Shown here: one piece after another, positions 18,287 through 25,794 of the stretch
How positions within the stretch are numbered: the first letter of the stretch is position 1
Layout of the letters: the number at the start of each line of letters is the position of its first letter
Assembly (NCBI GenBank): GCA_002293125.1
Contig: DBCR01000018.1
Span: 9,372 to 73,371, forward strand
Reading direction: 5' to 3'
DNA: 64,000 nt
Origin: Opitutia bacterium UBA953
Lineage (GTDB): Bacteria > Verrucomicrobiota > Verrucomicrobiia > Opitutales > UBA953
Notes under the pieces: model-generated
Told to the model about the DNA's origin: nothing
Seen by the model: the letters and a program-made list of their open reading frames with translations, nothing else
Databases searched by the model: none
Made by a program: the position numbers and the translations under genes

Positions 18287-19360
18287 ATGGCCTACGAGAT
18301 GAACCAGTTGCTGGAGGCCATGATCGAGAATGGCGCTTCGGACTTGCACATCCGCGTGGGCCGTTCCCCCAGTCTCCGCGTCAACGGCGAAATCATCTCC
18401 ATCGACGGGCCGGCCCTGACGGAGGCCGAGGCCAAGACTATGGTCATGGCCATCGTTCCGCCGGGTCAGGTCGCGCGCCTTGCGGCCGATGGCGGCTGCG
18501 ATTTCGCCTTCTCCTTCCGCGACAAGATACGCCTGCGCGTCAACGCGTTCCGCGGCCTCGGCGGCCATGGCATGGTGCTGCGCTTGCTGCCGTCGGCGAT
18601 GTTCACGCTCGAGCAGCTGCGGCTTCCGCCGGTCATCAAGGATATCCTCACCCGCTCGCGCGGCCTGGTGCTCGTGACTGGCCCCACCGGCTCCGGTAAG
18701 TCGACCACGCTCGCCTCGATGATCAACTGGATCAACGAGAACGAACAAGGGCATATCATCACGATCGAGGATCCGATCGAGTACACCCATGCCCATAAGA
18801 ACTGCCTGATCACGCAGCGCGAAGTCGGGGCTGACCTGCCTTCCTTCGCGGAAGGGGTACGTTCCGCGCTCCGTCAGGACCCCGACGTCATCCTCATCGG
18901 CGAGATGCGCGACCTCGAGACCATCGAGGCCGCCGTCACCGCCGCGGAGACGGGTCACCTCGTCCTTGGCACGCTCCACACCTCTGGCGCCACGCGCACG
19001 GTCGACCGTATCATCGACGCTTTCCCGGCGTCCGCCCGCGATCAGATTCGCGCCCAGCTTTCCACTTCCCTTAGCGCCGTGATCTCGCAGTGCCTGCTGC
19101 ATACCACCGACGACAAGCGGGTCGCGGCGTTCGAGATCATGCTGCGCACCGACGCCATCGGCGCGAAGATTCGCGAGGGCAAGACCTACCAGCTGCTCAC
19201 CGATATCGAGACCGGTGGCGCCCGCGGCATGCGCACCCTCGACAGCGATCTGCTCGCTCTTTTCTTCCAAGGCACCGTGTCCGAGGAGGTAGTCTTCAAT
19301 TACTGCCAGAGCCCCGAGGCCATGCGCGAGCGCATGCGCGGCGGGGCCGCGGCGCGTTAA
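18287..19360 (+). CDS. pilT: Type IV pilus retraction ATPase PilT
   Basis: A 357-residue ATPase of normal PilT length, much shorter than the PilB-type neighbours because it lacks the MshEN and zinc domains. It begins with the PilT-like MNQLLEAMIENGASDLHIRVGRSP, then Walker A GPTGSGKST (about residue 133), EDPIEY, IGEMRDLETIEAAVTAAETGHLVLGTLHT, and the retraction-type C-terminal portion. It would depolymerise pili for twitching or DNA uptake. The ATG at 18287 fits the family start. It lies between two PilB-type genes. Confidence 0.9.
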   Translation: MAYEMNQLLEAMIENGASDLHIRVGRSPSLRVNGEIISIDGPALTEAEAKTMVMAIVPPGQVARLAADGGCDFAFSFRDKIRLRVNAFRGLGGHGMVLRLLPSAMFTLEQLRLPPVIKDILTRSRGLVLVTGPTGSGKSTTLASMINWINENEQGHIITIEDPIEYTHAHKNCLITQREVGADLPSFAEGVRSALRQDPDVILIGEMRDLETIEAAVTAAETGHLVLGTLHTSGATRTVDRIIDAFPASARDQIRAQLSTSLSAVISQCLLHTTDDKRVAAFEIMLRTDAIGAKIREGKTYQLLTDIETGGARGMRTLDSDLLALFFQGTVSEEVVFNYCQSPEAMRERMRGGAAAR

Positions 19361-19391
19361 AACCCTCCCCAACTCCTTTCCCTCCATTCCC

Positions 19392-21074
19392 ATGTTCGAC
19401 GACCACAGTGACGTGATCCGTGATATCGCCCTCGAGGCCGGCCTCGTGACGCCTGCCCAGGCCGAGGAGATCTGGGAGTCCCACGCCACTACCGGAAAGT
19501 CGTTCAGCGATAGCCTCATGGACGCCGGGCTGGCTGACCGCCCGACCATCTTGCAGGCCATCGCCGACCACCTTCAGGTCCAGTTCTATTCCGCCGTGCC
19601 GGCCGACCCGGGTGAAGCCCTGACCAAGCTGCTGAAGGCGCCGCAGGCCCACAAGTATGTCGTGCTGCCCGTCGCTGACGAGGCCGGCAAACTCACGCTC
19701 CTTGCGAAGGACCCTTTCAATTCGTCCGTCATCAGCGAACTCAGCTTCATCCTGCAGAAGGATATCGAACTGGCCGTGGCCGACCCGGCGCAGGTCGAGG
19801 CCGCCGTCACGCGGGTCTACGGCGAAGCCACTTCCGCTTCGATGGAAGAGCTGCTGGGCGAATTCGGCGAAGTCGATGCCGCCGCCGTCACCGACGAGGA
19901 TGTCACCAAGCAGGCCAGCCAAGCTCCGATCATCCGCTTCGTCGACCTCGTGCTCCAGGAGGGCGTCAAGGCCAAGGCGTCGGACATCCACTTCGAGCCG
20001 TTTGAGCACGAGTTCCGCATCCGTCTCCGCATTGACGGCTCGCTGTACGAAATGGCACCTCCGCCCAAGAACCTTGCCTCGGCCGTCATCGCCCGTGTCA
20101 AAGTCCTCTCTTCGCTCAACATCGCCGAGCGACGCGTGCCGCAGGACGGTCGCATCAAGACCACCATCAGCGGCCGCCAGATCGACCTGCGCGTGTCGAC
20201 GTTGCCGACCCAGTTTGGTGAATCCGTGGTGCTCCGAATCCTAGATAAGACCGTCGTCAACTTGAGCCTCGAGGCTCTCTCGATGCACGACGATATCAAG
20301 GAAGGCATCCGCGCGATGGTCAGCCGACCTAACGGCATCTTTATCGTCACCGGCCCGACTGGTTCCGGCAAGACGACCACGCTTTACTCGGCGCTCCGCG
20401 AGGTGAACACCGAGGACGTCAAGATCCTTACCGCCGAAGACCCCGTCGAATACGAAGTCGAAGGCATCATGCAGGTGCCGATCAATCACCAAGTCGGGCT
20501 GACCTTCGCCGCCGCGCTCCGCTCGTTTCTCCGACAGGATCCGGACACCATCATGGTCGGTGAAATCCGAGATCTCGAGACCGCGCAAATCGCCGTGCAG
20601 GCCTCGCTGACCGGCCACGTCGTACTTTCCACGCTCCACACCAACGATGCCCCCGGCGCCGTCACCCGACTCATCGACATGGGGCTGGAGCCGTTCCTCA
20701 TCTCGGCGTCCCTCGAGGGCGTACTGGCCCAGCGTCTGCTCCGTCGCGTCTGCAAGACCTGCCGCACGGCCTACGAGCCAGATAAGGACGTCGTCAATAT
20801 GCTCGATGTCGATGCGCTCGAGATTGCTAACAAGAAATTCTACTACGGCAAAGGCTGCGCCGACTGTAATCGCTCCGGTTACAAGGGCCGCCAAGGCCTC
20901 TTCGAACTGATGACGATCACCGACCAGCTCCGCTCGCTCATCACCCAGAAGGCCCCGACGCTCGTCCTCAAGCAGAAGGCGATCGAGTCGGGGATGCGTC
21001 CGCTCCGTGAAGACGGCCTGCGCTGCATCTTCGACGGCCATACCTCCATCGAGGAAGTCCTTAAGTATACCTAA
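19392..21074 (+). CDS. PilB/GspE-family ATPase (second copy)
   Basis: A 560-residue paralogue of the first PilB. Order: MshEN-like N-terminal domain (1-150), linker with an acidic stretch (about 150-180), core with GPTGSGKTT Walker A (about residue 322), EDPVEYEVEG, MVGEIRDLETAQIAVQASLTGHVVLSTLHTND, and a zinc element CKTC...CADC (about 453-500). The zinc element and pilC directly downstream (24 nt) make it as likely as the first copy to be the extension motor. One of the two may serve another pilus or a type II-like secretion function. Confidence 0.88.
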   Translation: MFDDHSDVIRDIALEAGLVTPAQAEEIWESHATTGKSFSDSLMDAGLADRPTILQAIADHLQVQFYSAVPADPGEALTKLLKAPQAHKYVVLPVADEAGKLTLLAKDPFNSSVISELSFILQKDIELAVADPAQVEAAVTRVYGEATSASMEELLGEFGEVDAAAVTDEDVTKQASQAPIIRFVDLVLQEGVKAKASDIHFEPFEHEFRIRLRIDGSLYEMAPPPKNLASAVIARVKVLSSLNIAERRVPQDGRIKTTISGRQIDLRVSTLPTQFGESVVLRILDKTVVNLSLEALSMHDDIKEGIRAMVSRPNGIFIVTGPTGSGKTTTLYSALREVNTEDVKILTAEDPVEYEVEGIMQVPINHQVGLTFAAALRSFLRQDPDTIMVGEIRDLETAQIAVQASLTGHVVLSTLHTNDAPGAVTRLIDMGLEPFLISASLEGVLAQRLLRRVCKTCRTAYEPDKDVVNMLDVDALEIANKKFYYGKGCADCNRSGYKGRQGLFELMTITDQLRSLITQKAPTLVLKQKAIESGMRPLREDGLRCIFDGHTSIEEVLKYT

Positions 21075-21098
21075 CTTTCACAACCCCCCACTACTCCC

Positions 21099-22343
21099 AT
21101 GCCCGACTATAAGTACACCGCCATCGACCGCAACGGGGCGCAGACCTCCGGCAAGATCGAAGCCACCAATGACGAACAGGCCCGCCAGAAGCTCATGGCG
21201 AAGGGCCTCATGGTCACCACCCTCGCCAACGACGCCGGCTCGGCGAAGCCCGCCGCCGCCCAGGCCGCCCCGGCCAAGGGTGGCTTCACGTTCGGCTCCA
21301 AGGTCAGCCAGAATGACGTGACGATCATGACGCGTCAGCTGGCGACGCTCATCGTCGCCGGCCTGCCGCTCTTGCGCGCCCTTGAGCTTATCACCAAGCA
21401 GGAGCGTAATCCGGCCTTCAAGGTCATCCTCGCCAATGTCGCCGACAGCGTCTCCCAAGGTAACAATCTTTCCGAGGCCATGCAGGCTCATCCGAAGGTC
21501 TTCGACAAGCTCTTCGTCAACATGATCCGCGCCGGCGAGGCGGGGGGCGTGCTCGACAAGGTCCTCGACCGTCTTGCGAAGTTCCGCGAAAAGGCCGAGC
21601 GCATCCAGAAAAAGGTCAAGTCCGCGCTGGTCTACCCGGGTGTCGTCATGTCCGTGGCCATCATCATCGTCTATATCCTCATGGTGAAGGTCGTCCCTTC
21701 TTTCCAGAAGCTCCTCGACGGCCAAAAGACGGAGATGCCACCGCTGACGAAGTTGGTCATCGGCATCTCCCAGCTGCTCACGGTCTACTGGTGGGCCACC
21801 CCCATCCTCGTGTTCGGTATCTACTTCTTGCTGAAGCAGTGGTTGTCGACCGAGAAGGGCAAGGAACTCTTCGATCGCATGATTTTCCGTCTGCCCAAGG
21901 TCGGGGCCTTCGTGCAAATCGTCTCGGTCTCGCGGTTCGCCCGCACGTTTGGTACGCTCATGGCTTCCGGGGTGCCGATCTTGCAGTCCATCTCCATCAC
22001 GCGTGACACGCTCGATAATGTCGTCATCGCGAAGTCGCTGGAGCGCGTGCATGACCGCGTCCGCGACGGTGAGCCGCTCTCCGTGCCGCTCGAGCAATCC
22101 GGCGTCTTCCCGCAGATGGTGACCTCCATGATCCAGGTCGGAGAAGAGACGGGCCAGCTGCCTGAGATGCTCAATCGCGTCGCGGACATCTATGACGAAG
22201 AAGTGGACAACGCCGTGACCGCGCTGACTTCCATCATCGAACCGGTGCTCATCGTCTTCCTCGCCGTCGTTGTCGGTGCCATCGTGCTCGCGATGTTCCT
22301 CCCGCTCATCGCTCTCATCACCAAGATGACCGGCGGCGGCTGA
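21099..22343 (+). CDS. pilC: Type IV pilus inner-membrane platform protein PilC/GspF
   Basis: A 414-residue polytopic protein with the tandem GspF domains: first about residues 75-200 (TIMTRQLATLIVAGLPLLRALE), second about 275-400 (FARTFGTLMASGVPILQSI). Membrane spans are visible at VVMSVAIIIVYILMVKVV, WATPILVFGIYFLL and VLIVFLAVVVGAIVLAMFLPL. Residues 1-14 (PDYKYTAIDRNG) are the usual PilC start. It forms the platform that the ATPases drive. It is the last gene of the pilus block; pilA, pilM-Q and pilD are not in the window. Confidence 0.93.
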   Translation: MPDYKYTAIDRNGAQTSGKIEATNDEQARQKLMAKGLMVTTLANDAGSAKPAAAQAAPAKGGFTFGSKVSQNDVTIMTRQLATLIVAGLPLLRALELITKQERNPAFKVILANVADSVSQGNNLSEAMQAHPKVFDKLFVNMIRAGEAGGVLDKVLDRLAKFREKAERIQKKVKSALVYPGVVMSVAIIIVYILMVKVVPSFQKLLDGQKTEMPPLTKLVIGISQLLTVYWWATPILVFGIYFLLKQWLSTEKGKELFDRMIFRLPKVGAFVQIVSVSRFARTFGTLMASGVPILQSISITRDTLDNVVIAKSLERVHDRVRDGEPLSVPLEQSGVFPQMVTSMIQVGEETGQLPEMLNRVADIYDEEVDNAVTALTSIIEPVLIVFLAVVVGAIVLAMFLPLIALITKMTGGG

Positions 22344-22365
22344 GCTGATTCGAGGAGTCACGACG

Positions 22366-22395
22366 AAGCCCGATCCGCAAGGAGCCGGGCTTTTT
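22366..22395 (+). terminator. Terminator after pilC
   Basis: AAGCCCG at 22366-22372 pairs with CGGGCTT at 22386-22392, followed by TTT and then CTTG. Confidence 0.7.
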
Positions 22396-22431
22396 CTTGT
22401 CCAGCGCAGGGGAGTGATTCCCCCAAAAAGG

Positions 22432-22470
22432 AGGCGGCTTGCATACCCCTATGCAAGCCGCCTGTTTTTT
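22432..22470. terminator. Bidirectional terminator
   Basis: A perfect 13-bp stem has arms at 22432-22444 and 22451-22463, with a 6-nt loop. It is followed by GTTTTTT on the forward strand and flanked on the left by AAAAAGG, which gives CCTTTTT on the reverse strand. It can end both pilC read-through and reverse-strand transcription from the tRNA. Confidence 0.85.
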
Positions 22471-22611
22471 ACTGCTTTATCTTACTTACCCCATTGTCCC
22501 GTAGGACAAATTTAATATCTGATAACGTGCAATTAACTGCGGCCGCTTCAAGCCTATTTCTAATCTTTTTAAGCCACTCGTTTAAGTAACTGCCCTTCAA
22601 GGGCTTAAAAT
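22471..22611 (-). other. AT-rich patch downstream of the initiator tRNA
   Basis: About 140 nt of visibly AT-richer sequence lies between the 3' end of the tRNA and the bidirectional terminator. On the reverse strand an open frame without ATG (first usable start a TTG) runs about 43 codons and stops with TAA exactly where the terminator T-run begins. The predicted peptide is Lys/Leu rich and unlike a known protein to my eye. Two small palindromes occur (TGTCC/GGACA near 22495 and GCCCTT/AAGGGC near 22592). It may be a decayed gene end or recombination scar, or simple spacer. No confident gene. Confidence 0.35.
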
Positions 22612-22689
22612 TGGGTGCAGGGGTAGGATTTGAACCTACGACCTTCAGGTTATGAGCCTGACGAGCTAACCGGGCTGCTCCACCCTGCA
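22612..22689 (-). tRNA. Initiator tRNA-Met (CAT)
   Basis: A 78-nt cloverleaf reads on the reverse strand. Acceptor UGCAGGG/CCCUGCA, D-stem GAGC/GCTC with the initiator-type A11-U24 pair, anticodon loop CTCATAA, T-arm GTAGG/CCTAC, and an encoded CCA. The overall wording (GTGGAGCAG, then GTTAGCTCGTC, then CTCATAACC) is that of tRNA-fMet, not elongator Met or tRNA-Ile(CAU). Deviations from the E. coli form are a weak U1-A72 pair instead of a mismatch, A29-U41 in place of one of the three G-C pairs, and C73 instead of A73. Confidence 0.9.
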
Positions 22690-22826
22690 ATAAGTGGGAG
22701 GCGAAGGAGAAAGCGGCTAGAGCCGAGTCGCAAGCCATTTCTTATGCGAGTTCAACCTCGGCGTTTTGGGCAAAAAGGGTTGAAGCAGGCGGGTCAGAGG
22801 GGAAGATTACCCACCCCCTTCTCGCG

Positions 22827-24806
22827 ATGACTGAAGAAACTCCCACGCCCCATCCCGGCGAAATCCCTCCAGCTGACCAGGTCAAGGTCGACGCGGACTC
22901 CATCGTATCCAAGCGCCGGAAACTCAACTTCTGGCAACGTATCGGCGCCAGTGGCCTTTCCGTCTCCTTGGCGATCCACGTCTTATTGGTCTTCATCGCA
23001 GCCGCCTTCGTCGTCTCGACGGTCACCGACAGCGGCAAGAAGGATCCGAATACCTTCGCCACCGGCGCCGGCGGCGGTTCCGGCGGCGAGCGCGTGAAGA
23101 GCACCGAGCGCAAGGTCAAACCGAAGAACGTCAAGTCCTTGGCCAAGACGACGACCCGTATCACTTCCAAGAGCGCCTCGGCTTCCATCGCGCTCCCCGA
23201 CATGCCGAGCTCCGCCTCCGCTTCCTCGATGATCTCGGGGGCGATGGCCGGCGGTGCGTCCAAGGGCTTTGGCGGCGGCGCCGGCGGCGGCATCGGCACC
23301 GGCAAGGGCATGGGCTCCGGTGGCGGCAAGAATTTCGTAGCCCGCCCGGTCATGGGAGCGAACATCTTCTCGCAGCGCCTGGCGGTCTACTTCGACGCCT
23401 CGGCCTCGATGCTTCCTTATCTCGACCGCGTCGAAGCGGAGATCCGCGATAAGTTCCCGGATGCGGACGTCTTCCTCAGCAACGGCGTGTTCATCGACGT
23501 GCATGATAACGAGATCGTCGGCGGCGACAAATTCAAGGGTGCGCCGTTCCTGAATCGTCCCACCGGCGGCGGCTCGAAGAAGAACGCCAAGGGTGAGCTC
23601 GTCCCCACCGAGACGAATCCGGCTAAGCTCACCACCCAGGGCCGCGCGATCCTCAAGAAGTACGGCAGTAATTTCAAGACGGGCTCCGTCGGTGGTTGGA
23701 TCGACATCCTTAAGGATGACCGCACCTACGATGCGCTGATCGTCTTCTCTGACTTCCAGGACGGCGTCCGCCAGATCCGCACCAAGGCCATCGGTAACGT
23801 GTCAGCCTACAAGCCCGACAAGGGCATGCGCGCCGACCCGCCCGTCGTCTTCTCCGATCGCACCAATCAGGGCGGCGGCTTTGCCCGTTCGGTCACCCTC
23901 ATCGCCAGCGGCGGCGCCTCCGGCCAGCCGGTCGTGCAGTGTAAGGAAACCACGGGTCTGATCGTCGGCATGGTTGCCCTCGGCTCGGGTATCCCTCCGG
24001 GCACGACGGTCATCGAGATCAAGGATAACGTCAGTTTCACTCTCAGCAAGCCCCTCACCGCCGCCCCCTCTGGTCGCGTCGTCTGTAATAACGGCGGCGA
24101 CAAGCGCTTCCCCGAAGAGAAGAAGTGGGAAGACGAGTGGGAGAAGGCCTTCGCCGGTGCCCGCGAGAACAAAGGGCCTCGCCTCTATCTCATCAGCACC
24201 TCCCGTGCTTACGGTAACAAGCCCGGGACCATCCTTCAGCGCTGCGTCTCCGCCTCCGACGGCAGCGCGATCATGGTCAAGTTTGGTAACGCCAAGAAGG
24301 GCGCCAATACGATCGATGACCTGCATAACTATGACGACCTTTACGTCGGAATGCCGGTGAGCGGCCGCGGGCTTCCCGACGGCGTCACGATTGTGGCGAT
24401 GCCGACCACCAAGGAGATCATCGACCCCGAGGATCCCGAGAAGAAGCGCAAGAAGCGTGTCATCGACAAGCAACTCGCCATCTCCGCGCCGGTGCTCGAA
24501 GATTCCACTAACGCGGTCTTCGCCTTCACCCCGCTCATTCAGGCGGTCGGTACGCTCGCCAAGGATTCCAAAGTCATCGACGATGTCTCTGGCTCGATCG
24601 ACCTCAAGACAGGCATGATCGTCGTGGACGGCCGCTTCCCCTCGGCCACCAAGGTGATCTCGGTGACCCCGAACAAGGCCGCCGCCGGATTCTTTACGGT
24701 TGAGATGTCGGCTCCCGCCAGCGCCACTGCCGCCAACGCGGTCCTACGTTTCCGTCCGGCTGCTTCGACCACGGGCAACGCCCGCGGCGCCGCTCCGACT
24801 CGCTAA
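22827..24806 (+). CDS. Membrane-anchored VWA-like protein with three C-terminal repeat modules
   Basis: A 659-residue protein, largest of three local paralogues. A cytoplasmic N-terminus (1-40) is followed by one membrane span (about 43-65), a Gly/Ser/Lys-rich linker (70-170, including SKSASASIALPDMP) and a VWA-like domain from about 184 with the metal-site pattern FDASASM, then GSVGGW and FSDFQD. A module of about 60 residues (356-418) is inserted inside the VWA-like domain, and two related modules follow (505-568 and 595-643). Each has Gly-Met-x-Val, a Gly-(Ile/Leu/Phe)-Pro turn and a Leu/Ile-Ser-x-Pro strand. The topology resembles TonB-type anchors with the C-terminal domain replaced. Function unknown; periplasmic binding or scaffolding is a guess. 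Confidence 0.7.
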   Translation: MTEETPTPHPGEIPPADQVKVDADSIVSKRRKLNFWQRIGASGLSVSLAIHVLLVFIAAAFVVSTVTDSGKKDPNTFATGAGGGSGGERVKSTERKVKPKNVKSLAKTTTRITSKSASASIALPDMPSSASASSMISGAMAGGASKGFGGGAGGGIGTGKGMGSGGGKNFVARPVMGANIFSQRLAVYFDASASMLPYLDRVEAEIRDKFPDADVFLSNGVFIDVHDNEIVGGDKFKGAPFLNRPTGGGSKKNAKGELVPTETNPAKLTTQGRAILKKYGSNFKTGSVGGWIDILKDDRTYDALIVFSDFQDGVRQIRTKAIGNVSAYKPDKGMRADPPVVFSDRTNQGGGFARSVTLIASGGASGQPVVQCKETTGLIVGMVALGSGIPPGTTVIEIKDNVSFTLSKPLTAAPSGRVVCNNGGDKRFPEEKKWEDEWEKAFAGARENKGPRLYLISTSRAYGNKPGTILQRCVSASDGSAIMVKFGNAKKGANTIDDLHNYDDLYVGMPVSGRGLPDGVTIVAMPTTKEIIDPEDPEKKRKKRVIDKQLAISAPVLEDSTNAVFAFTPLIQAVGTLAKDSKVIDDVSGSIDLKTGMIVVDGRFPSATKVISVTPNKAAAGFFTVEMSAPASATAANAVLRFRPAASTTGNARGAAPTR

Positions 24807-24828
24807 GTTTCGGTCCATGGGGCCAGAA

Positions 24829-24857
24829 GGCGAAGCCACCTGGCTTCGCCCTTTTTG
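24829..24857 (+). terminator. Terminator after the first VWA-like gene
   Basis: GGCGAAGCC at 24829-24837 pairs with GGCTTCGCC at 24842-24850 with a tight loop, followed by CTTTTTG. The second paralogue therefore probably has its own promoter within 24858-24945. Confidence 0.8.
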
Positions 24858-24945
24858 TCCTTAGGGCATGGTCCCCATGCGACAAAAACAAAATATGATT
24901 CCCATGTCCCTCGCCCGCTCGCACTATTGAGGCAACCCCACGAAG

Positions 24946-25701
24946 ATGAATCCCCCGAAGGTTTTCACGGTCCTTGCGCTGGTCTTGCTCTCCGCCTTCG
25001 CCCACGCGGCCAAGACCGGCGGCAAGTCGGGGGGCGGTGACGAGCCGGCTCCGCGTATCGCGGTCTACCTGGATTGCTCCAGCTCGATGGTGCCCTACCT
25101 CGAGGCCGTCGAGGCCGAGGTGCGTAAGCAGTTTCCCGACGCCGACGTGTTCAAGGTGCCCGCCATCAAGGTCTGGGTCGATGGCGCCGTCGTCCGCGGT
25201 GGCGCGGCCACCGTGCTGCCGCATAAGCCCGCGGCCGGGCCGACGGTCAGCCTGGACACGAGCCGTCTTAGCGCGACGGGCAAGGAGATCCTGGCCCGCT
25301 ATGCAGGTAATTTTGAAGTAGGTTCCGTCGGGGCCTGGGTCGATATCCTGCGCACCGAGAAGCGTTACGACGCGCTGGTGATCTTCTCCGACTTCAACGA
25401 CCAGGTTTTACAGGTTCGCCTCGGCAGGCCGCCGCTGCGGACTTACGTCGACGATGCCGGCCAGCGCTCCCTTCCCGAAACGGAGATCAAGGATGACCGC
25501 ACCGTCGCCGAGAAGGCTTGGGAAGACGTCTGGGTCGGTTCCTTCGATCTCGCGAATGCGGGCAAGGCGCCGGCGCTCTATCTTTTCTCCACGCGTAATC
25601 CGGCCAGTCGGATCCTGCAGAAATCGGCCGATGTCTCGGGCGGAAAGTTCACGCTCATCGACTGGCTTCGTCCCGACGGTCCGCCTAAGCCGAGCAACTG
25701 A
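24946..25701 (+). CDS. Secreted VWA-like protein
   Basis: A 251-residue paralogue of its neighbours. A signal peptide (1-21, cleavage after AHA) replaces the membrane anchor, and the Gly-rich linker is reduced to about 12 residues. The VWA-like domain starts at RIAVYLDCSSSM (about 37-48), has EVRKQFPDADVF as in the other two, VGSVGAWVDIL (about 125-135) and YDALVIFSDFNDQV (141-154), and ends with PALYLFSTRNPASRIL. The pattern Asp-x-Ser-x-Ser plus a later Asp fits a metal-ion-dependent adhesion site. No repeat modules are present. It would be periplasmic or exported. Function unknown. Confidence 0.68.
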   Translation: MNPPKVFTVLALVLLSAFAHAAKTGGKSGGGDEPAPRIAVYLDCSSSMVPYLEAVEAEVRKQFPDADVFKVPAIKVWVDGAVVRGGAATVLPHKPAAGPTVSLDTSRLSATGKEILARYAGNFEVGSVGAWVDILRTEKRYDALVIFSDFNDQVLQVRLGRPPLRTYVDDAGQRSLPETEIKDDRTVAEKAWEDVWVGSFDLANAGKAPALYLFSTRNPASRILQKSADVSGGKFTLIDWLRPDGPPKPSN

Positions 25702-25794
25702 GGCTAGTCCCTAGGGTCATTCTGCGGTCGGGTTGCAGGGTGAACCTGAGTGCTCGCTCGCTTGATGCAGGCCATGGGTTCGTAGGCTTGGGGG

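Noticed and set aside
22469..22738. An 89-codon reverse-strand open frame crossing the initiator tRNA
   Set aside because: Its first half is the tRNA gene itself and flanking sequence; only the last about 43 codons fall in the AT-rich patch, which is described separately with low confidence.
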